DNA of 41,295 nucleotides, taken from IMG/VR virus record IMGVR_UViG_3300005563_000057, positions 1-41,295 of that record. One strand, 5' to 3'. The notes beneath the pieces are model-generated. The model was not told the origin of the DNA, ran no database searches, and worked only from the letters and a program-made list of their open reading frames with translations. The DNA is from a virus. The position numbers and the translations under genes are program-made. Within the stretch, counting starts at the first letter, position 1, and each line of letters starts with the position of its first letter. Positions 22,417 through 29,437 of this stretch are shown here, in pieces.

Positions 22417-23530
22417 TGCAGCGCGTGCAAAGGCGAAGGCCAAGCAGGAAGAGTTGGAAGCGGACCCGGATTATGTAGCGCCTGTTGTTGAAGGCGACAA
22501 GCATAAGTTGGTGGAAGCGGCCATCAAGTCCATTAAGAAGGATGGGGGCTGTGCGTTTGAGCGGATGAAGGACAAGTCCAAGGAACTGCACCCGGTTCTA
22601 CCCACTGGGATATTTGGGCTTGACCATCACATCATCGGGTCCGGTGGATTCCCTCGCGGGAAGATTGTTGAGTTGTTTGGTGCCCCAAGCGCGGGCAAAG
22701 GCACGCTCCTGTCCCAGTTGATCGCCAATACGCAGAAGGTGAACCCAAGCGCGGACATTGCTTACGTAGATGCGGAGGCGGCGTTTGACCACAGCTACGC
22801 GGCTGCTCTTGGAGTAGACACGGACAATCTGCTGATTGCAGAGCCAAATTATGGAGAGCAGGCGTTGCAAGCTGCCCTAGATGTTATAGAGACGGGCGGG
22901 ATGACCCTAGTTGTCATTGACTCCGTGGCCGCGCTAGTGCCCCGCGCAGAACTCGAAGGAGAGATCGAAGACGCCCACATGGGGCTTCAGGCACGCATGA
23001 TTGGTAAGGCGTTGCGCAAGATGACTGGGATTGCCAGCAAGACGGGAACCTGTGTGGTGTTTGTCAACCAGTTGCGGGCGACCATGAACGCATCCTTCGG
23101 CCCCAAGTCGGATACGCCCGGTGGGAGGGCACTCAAGTTTTACTCCAGTGTGCGCCTGAGCGTAGACAGGATTCAGCAGTACAAGGAGAAGGACAAAGAA
23201 GTTGGCAGTGTGACCAAGGTTCAGGCCAAGAAGAATAAGACCTTTCGACCCTTCCTGGAAATGGACATGAACCTCATGTTTGCAGAGCCGGGGCAGCAGC
23301 CGGGGTTTGACAGCACAATGAGCCTCGTGGATCTCGCTATCAAGCATGGTATCTGGGTCAAGGATGGCAGCAAGTACGTGTTGGTGTCTACGGGCGAGTT
23401 GGTTATGGGTAAGGTCAATCTGCGGGATGGGTTGAATGATAACAAGAACTTGAAGAAGATCACGGCTGAAGCAACCCTAGTGGCTATGAACAAGACTCCT
23501 GGATATATCAAGAGGGCGCTGCGTGGGTAA
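22406..23530 (+). CDS. recA: RecA recombinase, 374 aa
   Basis: GTG 22406 has GAGGAG upstream. RecA order is complete: LPTGIFGLDHHIIGSGGFPRG, Walker A GAPSAGKGT (Lys98), YVDAEAAFDHSYA, LVVIDSVAAL (Walker B) with VPRAELEGEIEDAHMG following, FVNQLRATMN and PGGRALKFYSSVRL. The Walker A Thr after the lysine is Gly99 followed by Thr100, where bacterial RecA usually has GKTT. An N-terminal Lys/Ala-rich helix and a longer C-terminal part differ from host RecA. It catalyses strand exchange in phage recombination or recombination-dependent replication. It overlaps the next gene by 8 bp. Confidence 0.93.
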   Translation: MASNAARAKAKAKQEELEADPDYVAPVVEGDKHKLVEAAIKSIKKDGGCAFERMKDKSKELHPVLPTGIFGLDHHIIGSGGFPRGKIVELFGAPSAGKGTLLSQLIANTQKVNPSADIAYVDAEAAFDHSYAAALGVDTDNLLIAEPNYGEQALQAALDVIETGGMTLVVIDSVAALVPRAELEGEIEDAHMGLQARMIGKALRKMTGIASKTGTCVVFVNQLRATMNASFGPKSDTPGGRALKFYSSVRLSVDRIQQYKEKDKEVGSVTKVQAKKNKTFRPFLEMDMNLMFAEPGQQPGFDSTMSLVDLAIKHGIWVKDGSKYVLVSTGELVMGKVNLRDGLNDNKNLKKITAEATLVAMNKTPGYIKRALRG

Positions 23531-24152
23531 GAGACTGAGACTAATTGTTGGTTGTGAGTACAGTGGCAGGGTGCGGCAGGCGTTCAGAGAGAGAGGACAC
23601 GACGCTTGGAGTTGTGACTTCCTACCATCTGAAGACAATAGCCCGTTCCACATTCAGGGGGATGTACTAGAGCACCTTGACGACGACTGGGATATGGGAA
23701 TTTTCCACCCAACCTGCACATACAACAACCTTGCGGGAATTCAGTGGATGTACCATCCCAAGGATTCTCACTTGCTACCCGAGGAACGCAGGAGGCACCC
23801 AAAGTACCCCAACCGGATGATTGACTTCAAAAGGGAGACTGAATTCTTCCTCAAGTTGAAGAACTGCAAGATTCCGAAGACGTGTATTGAGAACTCCCAG
23901 CCTCACGGATTGGCAATGTCGGTGGTTGGTAAGTATACCCAGAAGGTGCAGCCGTGGATGTTTGGTGACCCATTCAAGAAGGGCGCTTGCCTGTGGTTGA
24001 AGAATCTGCCCAAGTTGGCGGCTACGGCCATTGTGCCGGTGCATCTGCGGAAAGCTGAGTGTCACTTGGCATCACCTGGTCCCAACCGCTGGAAAGAGCG
24101 GAGCAGGACTTATGAAGGAATTGCTACTGCGTTTGCTACACAGTGGGCTTAA
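23523..24152 (+). CDS. Cytosine-C5 DNA methyltransferase-like protein, 209 aa
   Basis: GTG 23523 starts inside the end of recA. The N-terminus IVGCEYSGRVRQAF, followed by GHDAWSCD, is the AdoMet-binding start seen in phage cytosine methyltransferase-like proteins. Motif IV is HPTCTYNNL, where the catalytic Cys follows Thr rather than Pro. Motif VI appears as CIENSQPHG. QPWMFGDPFKKGACLWLKNL is a family-typical stretch. At 209 aa it lacks the usual target-recognition domain. It may methylate or otherwise modify cytosine, or be a divergent relative. Its stop is the TAA of a recurrent element. Confidence 0.75.
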   Translation: MGKRLRLIVGCEYSGRVRQAFRERGHDAWSCDFLPSEDNSPFHIQGDVLEHLDDDWDMGIFHPTCTYNNLAGIQWMYHPKDSHLLPEERRRHPKYPNRMIDFKRETEFFLKLKNCKIPKTCIENSQPHGLAMSVVGKYTQKVQPWMFGDPFKKGACLWLKNLPKLAATAIVPVHLRKAECHLASPGPNRWKERSRTYEGIATAFATQWA

Positions 24153-24159
24153 CCGATAG
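24150..24159 (+). promoter_or_regulatory. TAACCGATAC element, variant TAACCGATAG
   Basis: Nine of ten bases match. The TAA is the stop of the methyltransferase-like gene, and the element ends 20 nt before the proposed ATT start of the Ntn hydrolase. Confidence 0.5.
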
Positions 24160-24179
24160 TACATAGCGAAGGAGACATT

Positions 24180-24728
24180 ATTACCTGCATAGTCGGCTGT
24201 GTCAAAGACGGTGTAGTAACGATTGGTGCAGACTCCCTGGGAGTTGCAGGGCTGTCCAAAACTACCCGCAATGATGTCAAGGTGTTCCATCGCGGCCCTT
24301 TCGTGATTGGGTTTACTTCTTCCTTCAGGATGGGGCAGGTATTGCAGTACAGCCTCAAGACCCCGCACCACCCTGACGGCATGGATGACCACGAATACAT
24401 GGTGACACTGTTTGTAGACAGTGTGAGGGAGTGCTTCAAGGCTGCTGGTATCGCACGCAAGGCGGATGACATTGAAAGCTGTGGCAGTTTCCTAGTCGGT
24501 TATAGGGGCAAACTGTACCACGTAGAAAGTGACTACCAAGTAGGCGAGAGTGTTGACGCCTATAGTGCGGTTGGTTGTGGTACAGACCTTGCATTGGGCA
24601 GCATGTACACAACTGAATGGGACGACCGCACGGCGGAAAGCAGGATCACGATTGCCCTTGACGCAGCCTCAAACTTTTCAGCCGGGGTAGGCGGTCCCTA
24701 CCATTTTGTATCCTCGGAGGATAAATGA
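24180..24728 (+). CDS. Proteasome-beta/HslV-like Ntn hydrolase, ATT start, 182 aa
   Basis: The frame opens at a TAA (24150) and holds no ATG, GTG or TTG before the conserved domain begins. GAAGGAG (24168-24174) is 5 nt before ATT 24180, the likely initiator; ATT 24177 is too close. The next codon is Thr. Counting that Thr as 1, Asp is residue 17 (in GADS) and Lys is residue 33 (in VKVF), exactly the catalytic spacing of proteasome beta subunits and HslV. Later FVIGFTSSFRMGQ, FLVGYRGKLYHV and AVGCGTDLALGSM follow the HslV order. Removal of the initiator would expose the Thr nucleophile. No HslU-like ATPase is nearby, so substrate and partner are unknown. An ATG at 24282 would cut off the active site. 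Confidence 0.85.
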   Translation: MTCIVGCVKDGVVTIGADSLGVAGLSKTTRNDVKVFHRGPFVIGFTSSFRMGQVLQYSLKTPHHPDGMDDHEYMVTLFVDSVRECFKAAGIARKADDIESCGSFLVGYRGKLYHVESDYQVGESVDAYSAVGCGTDLALGSMYTTEWDDRTAESRITIALDAASNFSAGVGGPYHFVSSEDK

Positions 24729-24952
24729 TTCACATACACATCCCCTTTAGCTTATCAGCAGAAACAATCTTCCTGATTCGCGCAGGTATCCTAGCGGTTT
24801 CTACCGCAGTGCTTGCAGTCAGGTGGAACCGCTGGACAATTCGCAGGATGCTCAAGGAGGAATTCGTTCGCCAACTCTTTCTGATGGAGATGGGAACCGT
24901 GCCTGAGAAGTACAGGGAGCGTAACAAAAAGTGGTGGAGGAGAGGCCAGTGA
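24725..24952 (+). CDS. Membrane-anchored basic protein, 75 aa
   Basis: ATG 24725 overlaps the Ntn hydrolase stop, within a GGAGGATAAATG leader. One hydrophobic span (IFLIRAGILAVSTAVLAV) is followed by an amphipathic basic tail (KYRERNKKWWRRGQ) that would face the cytoplasm. No family recognised. The coupled start suggests expression with the Ntn hydrolase. Confidence 0.65.
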   Translation: MIHIHIPFSLSAETIFLIRAGILAVSTAVLAVRWNRWTIRRMLKEEFVRQLFLMEMGTVPEKYRERNKKWWRRGQ

Positions 24953-25086
24953 ACCCCAAGATCCTGCCCACAGTCATGGTAGTGCTGTCTGTCCTTGCTT
25001 CCGCGTGCTACTTCTACACCAAAGACGTTAGGCACGGTATCTACTGGCTTGCGTCTGCCGTACTCATTGCGTCCGTTACGTACTGA
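24949..25086 (+). CDS. Small membrane protein, 45 aa
   Basis: GTG 24949 in a GTGA overlap, with GGAGAGG upstream. Two hydrophobic spans (LPTVMVVLSVLASACYFY and IYWLASAVLIASVTY) separated by a basic turn (TKDVRHG). Size and topology resemble a class II holin, but lysozyme is 4.3 kb downstream and nothing else supports that. Confidence 0.6.
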   Translation: MNPKILPTVMVVLSVLASACYFYTKDVRHGIYWLASAVLIASVTY

Positions 25087-25120
25087 AACCCTTACCCCAT
25101 ACATAGATAGGAATACAGAT

Positions 25121-27955
25121 TTGAATTGGTCTAACTTAGGCAAGATTGTCTTTCGTAGGACATACAGCCGCGTGCAGGGTGATGGAACAAACGAGTCGCT
25201 TAGGCAAGCGGCAGAGCGGGTCATTGCAGGAAATGTCAAAGGATTGAATGTACCGGAATCTGAGCAGAAGGAACTCCTGCGGCTGCTCATGGAGAACAAG
25301 GCCGGTCCCGCTGGAAGGGGATGGTGGTTTTCAGGAGCGGAAGCACAAGACAAGATTGGTGGGGCTGCATTAAACAACTGCTGGTACCTCAATGCAGCAG
25401 AGTGGCAGAACTACATCATCGCCCAAGACCTCTTGATGCTGGGTGGCGGGGTGGGCCTGAGTGTCGAACACAGGTTTGTGAGCAAGCTGCCCAAGATTAA
25501 AAAGGGCGTTGTCATTGTTCACAAGTTGACGAAGGACGCTGACTTCATCGTACCGGATAGCCGCGAAGGGTGGAACGAACTCATCTACCGTGTGCTTGAA
25601 TCTTACTTCGTTACCGGCAAGGGGTTCACGTACTCCACGATTTGTGTGCGCGGAGCAGGGGAAGCCATTGTTGGGTTCGGCGGTGTGTCATCCGGTCCCT
25701 TGGACCTCACCAAACTCGTAGCAACCTTGGGGACAATTCTGAACCCTCGTGGTGGTAAGAGTGTACGACCCCTGGATGCTGCCGACATCATCTGTGCTAT
25801 CGGGGAGATGGTAGTGTCTGGGAACGTCAGGCGCTCTGCCATCCTGATTCTTGGGGATGCTTGGGACAAGGATTACCTCAAGGCCAAGCGTTGGGATCTC
25901 GGCGTACTGCCTTCTTATCGAGGCAAAGCCAACTTCTCAGTCGTGTGCGACGACATTGATGACGTTCACCCGTTGTTCTGGAAGACATACGAAGAAGGCG
26001 AACCATTCGGCATCCTTAACCGTAGCAACATACAGAAGTATGGTCGCATGGGAGAACTCAAGGCAGACAAGGCGGAAGGGGCAAATCCTTGTCAGCCAGC
26101 ATGGGCTACCGTGCTCACTCCTGAAGGTATCCGGCAGTTCAAAGATATTGACGCGGGAAGCACGATCTGGTCTGGTAGCAAGTGGACAAAGGTTGTAAAG
26201 AAGTGGAGCACGGGGCAGAAGCCGGTTCGCGCCTTTGCAACCAGAGCGGGCACCTTTTATGGGACTGGTAATCATAAGGTTGTCAGCAATGGGGCCAAGG
26301 TTGAAGCCTATGACGCGGTGACTATTGATACCGTCCAGGGTCCAAGTAGATTCTCCCTTAACCGATATGCCATGGACGTTATGGACGGATTGGTTATCGG
26401 TGATGGGACTGTCCACGAGGCATCAGGTAACTTGGTCGGCCTTGATATTGGTGTGAATGATGGGGATTACCACACGAGTGAGATACGTACCTTGATTGGC
26501 CGTGCGCGTCCAGGCGTGAGTGAACACTTTTGGGAGATTACGACTACGGTTACACACGATGAACTCCCGAGAACATTCCTGCGCGAAGTTCCCGAACGGT
26601 TCAAGCAAGGGGACGAAGCAACTGTTTGTGGGTTCCTGCGTGGTTTGTTCTCTGCCAACGGTTCTATTGCTGGTGGGCGGGTAACGCTGAAGCAGTCAAG
26701 TTTCAAGATGATCGAAGATGTTCAGCAAATGCTCTCGGGAATCGGCATTAGGTCGTATTACACATGCAACAAGGGTAAGGCAGTTAAGTTCTCGAACGGG
26801 ACATACCAGTGTAAGGATTCATTCGACCTCAACATCCTCACCGACCGTGTAGCCTTTGCAGAGCGTATCGGGTTCCTTCAAGGGTACAAGAACGCTGCAC
26901 TCGCTAAGGCCATCGCTTCAGGCCAGCAGATTGAGAAGAAAACACCCAAGAGCAGTTACGAAGTCAAGGAGGTTACATCTCTAGGTGTGCAGGAAGTGTT
27001 CGACATTATGGTTGAGGACGAAGCGCACACGTACTGGACGGGTGGCCTACTTGTTTCCAACTGTGTCGAGGCTACCCTAGAGCATGGCGAACCCTGCAAT
27101 CTAACTGAGCAAGCACTTTGCAACCTGAATGGCCCGCAAGAGTTCTTCGGGGCGAGCCGGTTGATGCACAGGTGGGCAAAGCGGGTAACTATGGCTCGCT
27201 ACCATCACAAGGTGTCTGCCGATGTAGTTGCACGCAATAGGCGCACGGGTGCTGGTATCACGGGCATCTTGAACTCGCCTTTGTACACGCCTGACATCCT
27301 GGATGAAGCCTACAAGCAAATCCAGATGGAGGACATTGCATACTCTGCACAGTTGGGGGTTCCTCTTAGTGTTCGCACTACAGTAGTCAAGCCGAGCGGC
27401 ACACGTTCCAAGGTCATGGATTGTGGGGGCTACGAAGGCGCACACGCGCCCCTGAGCCGCTACATGATCCAGCGGATTAGGTTTGCTGCTAGTGACTCGC
27501 TGGTACCCCTCCTGAGAGCCGCAGGACACCATGTAGAGTTTGACATCAAACTAGACGGCAAGAGGGATCACAGCACGGTCGTAGCTGAGTTCTACGTTGC
27601 TGCCCCTGTGGGTTATCCAGTTGTGGACGAAGGCTGGGATACCTGGAAGCAGTTGGATACCTTGAAGCTGCTGCAAAAGCATTGGGCAGACCAAGCCGTG
27701 TCGGTCACGGTTTACTACAAGAAGGAAGAGATCCCGCAGATTAGGGCATGGCTGGCTGACAACCTGCAATACATCAAGTCCATTAGCTTCCTGCTGGAGA
27801 CAGGACACGGGTTCAAACTCGCACCCAAGGAAGCCATCACCCGTGAAGAGTATGACCGCCTAAGCAAAAATATCAAGCCCATTGCTCTGGATGATATATC
27901 GGATGGAGAGATGGAAAGCCAGGAGTGCGCGGGAGGGTTATGCCCAATCAAGTAA
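25121..27955 (+). CDS. nrdJ: Class II (adenosylcobalamin) ribonucleotide reductase precursor with intein, 944 aa
   Basis: TTG 25121 is preceded by AGGAATACAGAT, the same leader as the TTG gene at 9593; an open stretch upstream to 24995 overlaps two other genes. Cys87 (NNCWYLNA) matches substrate-reducing Cys119 of the Lactobacillus leichmannii enzyme. After splicing the active loop reads N-P-C-V-E, with the Cys as the thiyl-radical residue, and the second redox Cys follows 11 residues later (GEPCNL), as C408/C419 there. The C-terminal pair C936/C941 (CAGGLC) matches C731/C736. The spliced enzyme is 620 aa against 739, so a compact form. It makes deoxynucleotides without oxygen or a second subunit, using cobalamin from the host. 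No thioredoxin gene is seen. Confidence 0.92.
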   Translation: MNWSNLGKIVFRRTYSRVQGDGTNESLRQAAERVIAGNVKGLNVPESEQKELLRLLMENKAGPAGRGWWFSGAEAQDKIGGAALNNCWYLNAAEWQNYIIAQDLLMLGGGVGLSVEHRFVSKLPKIKKGVVIVHKLTKDADFIVPDSREGWNELIYRVLESYFVTGKGFTYSTICVRGAGEAIVGFGGVSSGPLDLTKLVATLGTILNPRGGKSVRPLDAADIICAIGEMVVSGNVRRSAILILGDAWDKDYLKAKRWDLGVLPSYRGKANFSVVCDDIDDVHPLFWKTYEEGEPFGILNRSNIQKYGRMGELKADKAEGANPCQPAWATVLTPEGIRQFKDIDAGSTIWSGSKWTKVVKKWSTGQKPVRAFATRAGTFYGTGNHKVVSNGAKVEAYDAVTIDTVQGPSRFSLNRYAMDVMDGLVIGDGTVHEASGNLVGLDIGVNDGDYHTSEIRTLIGRARPGVSEHFWEITTTVTHDELPRTFLREVPERFKQGDEATVCGFLRGLFSANGSIAGGRVTLKQSSFKMIEDVQQMLSGIGIRSYYTCNKGKAVKFSNGTYQCKDSFDLNILTDRVAFAERIGFLQGYKNAALAKAIASGQQIEKKTPKSSYEVKEVTSLGVQEVFDIMVEDEAHTYWTGGLLVSNCVEATLEHGEPCNLTEQALCNLNGPQEFFGASRLMHRWAKRVTMARYHHKVSADVVARNRRTGAGITGILNSPLYTPDILDEAYKQIQMEDIAYSAQLGVPLSVRTTVVKPSGTRSKVMDCGGYEGAHAPLSRYMIQRIRFAASDSLVPLLRAAGHHVEFDIKLDGKRDHSTVVAEFYVAAPVGYPVVDEGWDTWKQLDTLKLLQKHWADQAVSVTVYYKKEEIPQIRAWLADNLQYIKSISFLLETGHGFKLAPKEAITREEYDRLSKNIKPIALDDISDGEMESQECAGGLCPIK
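26090..27061 (+). mobile_element. Intein with degenerate LAGLIDADG domain in ribonucleotide reductase, 324 aa
   Basis: Begins at Cys324 of the precursor (CQPAWATVLTPEG), has GTGNHKVV as block B, ends with GGLLVSN and is followed by Cys as +1 residue. That +1 Cys is the reductase's radical cysteine, so the enzyme cannot work before splicing. The endonuclease region has MDGLVIGDGTV as first motif, with the Asp kept, and GLFSANGSI as second, where the usual Asp is Asn. Loss of one metal ligand suggests the homing enzyme is dead or weak. Splicing residues look intact. Base composition resembles the flanks, which fits long residence. Confidence 0.9.
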
Positions 27956-28128
27956 GCAAGCACAAAGATCACTGGGTGGGCGGAAAATGCGCCTGCCCTC
28001 TCGATGGTAAGTGTATCGAGTGCGGCAAACCTTGTAACGACCATGACCTTGTGGCCGACTACCATTGGTGCAACGAATGTATCAACCGTGCATTGGACAA
28101 CGATGCAACTGGGTTCAAAGGAGAATGA
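27940..28128 (+). CDS. Small zinc-binding protein, 62 aa
   Basis: ATG 27940 lies 3 nt after GGGAGGG, inside the end of the reductase gene. Cysteines in CACPLDGKCIECGKPC and WCNEC, with several His, could bind one or two zinc ions. The short distance to reductase might suggest a redox partner, but there is no thioredoxin-like CxxC fold. Unknown. The stop overlaps the Nudix ATG. Confidence 0.65.
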   Translation: MPNQVSKHKDHWVGGKCACPLDGKCIECGKPCNDHDLVADYHWCNECINRALDNDATGFKGE

Positions 28129-28544
28129 TGACTAAGTACGTGCTGGGATTTATGTTTGATGGTGATCGTGTTGCGCTTATTAGAAAGAACCGCCCCAAGT
28201 GGCAGAATGGGTTGCTCAACGGTGTCGGTGGGCATGTAGACGCAGACGAAGATGATATATGTGCTATGACGCGGGAATTCTGGGAAGAGACAGGGATGCG
28301 AACTAGGCCGGGTAGTTGGAAACCATTTGCCACTCTAAAGGGGGATGGGTTCGATGTTCGGCTTTTTGTTGCGGCAGGAGATGTGGCCTCACTCAAGACA
28401 ACGACGGATGAAGCTATCGTGGTCATTCCCTACAAGGAAATTAGTGAGCAGAATGCTGTGTCGAACCTCGTGTTCTTGCTGCCCATGGCTAAACGGCGGT
28501 TGGACGGGAAGCTTGAGTACCTAGGTATTACGGAGATAAACTAG
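28125..28544 (+). CDS. Nudix hydrolase, 139 aa
   Basis: ATG 28125 has AAAGGAG upstream and overlaps the preceding stop; ATG 28128 is equally possible. The Nudix box is complete: G, five residues, E, seven residues, then REFWEETGM (about residues 29-51). The N-terminus YVLGFMFDGDRVALIRKNRP is the usual first strand pair. Such enzymes split nucleoside diphosphates linked to another group, including oxidised dNTPs, NAD-like molecules or signalling nucleotides. Here it probably acts with reductase and HD hydrolase on the nucleotide pool; the true substrate is open. Confidence 0.9.
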   Translation: MMTKYVLGFMFDGDRVALIRKNRPKWQNGLLNGVGGHVDADEDDICAMTREFWEETGMRTRPGSWKPFATLKGDGFDVRLFVAAGDVASLKTTTDEAIVVIPYKEISEQNAVSNLVFLLPMAKRRLDGKLEYLGITEIN

Positions 28545-28739
28545 GTGCTTAGAATCCTATTCACAGACGGCTCAAAGAGAGAAATCGACGCAGACGATTT
28601 TATGTGCCCGGAGAAGATAACGCTGTTTCGCAAGAGGAACCCCAAGGGGGAAGATGGTCGCCCACCTGAGACCCGCTTTCGGGTTGTGGAGCAAATCAAG
28701 ACTGTCCGCATCAGGGACATCCAGGAAATCAGAAAGTAA
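28545..28739 (+). CDS. Small hypothetical protein, 64 aa
   Basis: GTG 28545 immediately follows the Nudix stop. The start LRILFTDGSKREIDADDF and the end IKTVRIRDIQEIRK look like a small beta-barrel or Sm-like fold, but I cannot name it. It is the last gene before the promoter at 28758. Confidence 0.65.
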   Translation: MLRILFTDGSKREIDADDFMCPEKITLFRKRNPKGEDGRPPETRFRVVEQIKTVRIRDIQEIRK

Positions 28740-28757
28740 AAAGTAGCAAAATAAAGG

Positions 28758-28786
28758 TTGTTTTAATCCTAGACAGGGTGTAGTAT
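28758..28786 (+). promoter_or_regulatory. Sigma70-like promoter with A-rich upstream block
   Basis: TTGTTT at 28758-28763, a 17-nt spacer, TAGTAT at 28781-28786. The upstream block TAGCAAAATAAAGG is almost identical to that of the minus-strand promoter at 38689. The ribosome site GGAGG for the 28812 gene follows. Confidence 0.75.
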
Positions 28787-28811
28787 CAAAACATCGACCG
28801 GAGGACACAGC

Positions 28812-29240
28812 ATGAGCATTGCATCTCGATTCGCAGCCATCAAAACCGCATGGGCTGGGTTTGTCAAGCGCAACGTTGTTGACGACAACCCATTTACGTA
28901 CCAAGAAGAGGTTACAGCTTGGGCGCAACGGGATGCTGCATTGGTCCCAGCATTGGCACGCCCCTATACCATCCAAGGCAGGTTCCTGGAGTTTCACGCA
29001 GCCAACCCGCAGGTTTACGAGAATTTGGTTGAATTGGCGTATGCTGCCAAGGATGCAGGGTTCAAGTGCTACTCCATCAACTCCCTTGTGGAACGGCTTC
29101 GCTGGCACTACAACATTGATATCCGCACGGATGGGTTCAAGATTGACAACTCCTTTCGCGCAAACTATTCAAGGCTGATTATGCAGCAGGAACCGGGGCT
29201 GGCCGGATTTTTCCATACCAGAATTCAGACTGCGGCTTAA
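28812..29240 (+). CDS. Conserved phage hypothetical protein, 142 aa
   Basis: ATG 28812 follows GGAGG. The pattern FLEFHAANPQVYENLVELAY, LVERLRWHYNIDI, then FKIDNSFRANYSRLIMQQEP and LAGFFHTR is a recurrent arrangement in phage and host proteins of unknown function that I have seen in annotated phages. Helical, no cysteine cluster. First gene of the third transcription unit, so it may be needed early or abundantly. It ends QTAA, with the stop forming part of the recurrent element. Confidence 0.75.
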   Translation: MSIASRFAAIKTAWAGFVKRNVVDDNPFTYQEEVTAWAQRDAALVPALARPYTIQGRFLEFHAANPQVYENLVELAYAAKDAGFKCYSINSLVERLRWHYNIDIRTDGFKIDNSFRANYSRLIMQQEPGLAGFFHTRIQTAA

Positions 29241-29247
29241 CCGATAC
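29238..29247 (+). promoter_or_regulatory. TAACCGATAC element, copy 5
   Basis: Exact copy. Its TAA is the stop of the 28812 gene. It ends 7 nt before the ATG at 29255 (16 nt before ATG 29264), closer than the usual 20-22. Confidence 0.5.
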
Positions 29248-29254
29248 ACCATGG

Positions 29255-29437
29255 ATGATAATTATGAAGCGGCAGAGCCTAAAGAAACTGCTCAAACTTG
29301 TTAACAAATCGTTGGCCTATGAGTCGGCTAGGGCAGTCCGACCCGCTGGCCTTCTCTATGTAACGCGCACAGATTTGTTGACATTGGCGGCTGGGAACAT
29401 CCAGGACGCTATAGATATCAAAAGGGAGAAGCGGTGA
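29255..29437 (+). CDS. Small basic hypothetical protein, 60 aa
   Basis: ATG 29255 (or 29264) has no clear ribosome site. The product is basic and helical (MKRQSLKKLLKLVNKSLAYE; LLTLAAGNIQDAIDIKREKR). Stop overlaps the lysozyme GTG (GTGA). The position next to lysozyme might hint at lysis control, but there is no membrane span. Confidence 0.6.
   Translation: MIIMKRQSLKKLLKLVNKSLAYESARAVRPAGLLYVTRTDLLTLAAGNIQDAIDIKREKR

Noticed and set aside
24282-24728. ATG 24282 as start of the Ntn hydrolase
   Set aside because: It would remove Thr1, Asp17 and Lys33; the frame upstream is open and conserved in pattern, with a ribosome site before ATT.
24995-25120. Upstream ATG 24995 as start of the ribonucleotide reductase
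   Set aside because: This stretch overlaps the small membrane gene at 24949-25086 in another frame and lacks a ribosome site; TTG 25121 has one and matches another gene's leader.
26359-26368. TAACCGATAT inside the reductase intein
   Set aside because: Within conserved coding sequence (LNRYAMD), far from any start codon; likely chance.
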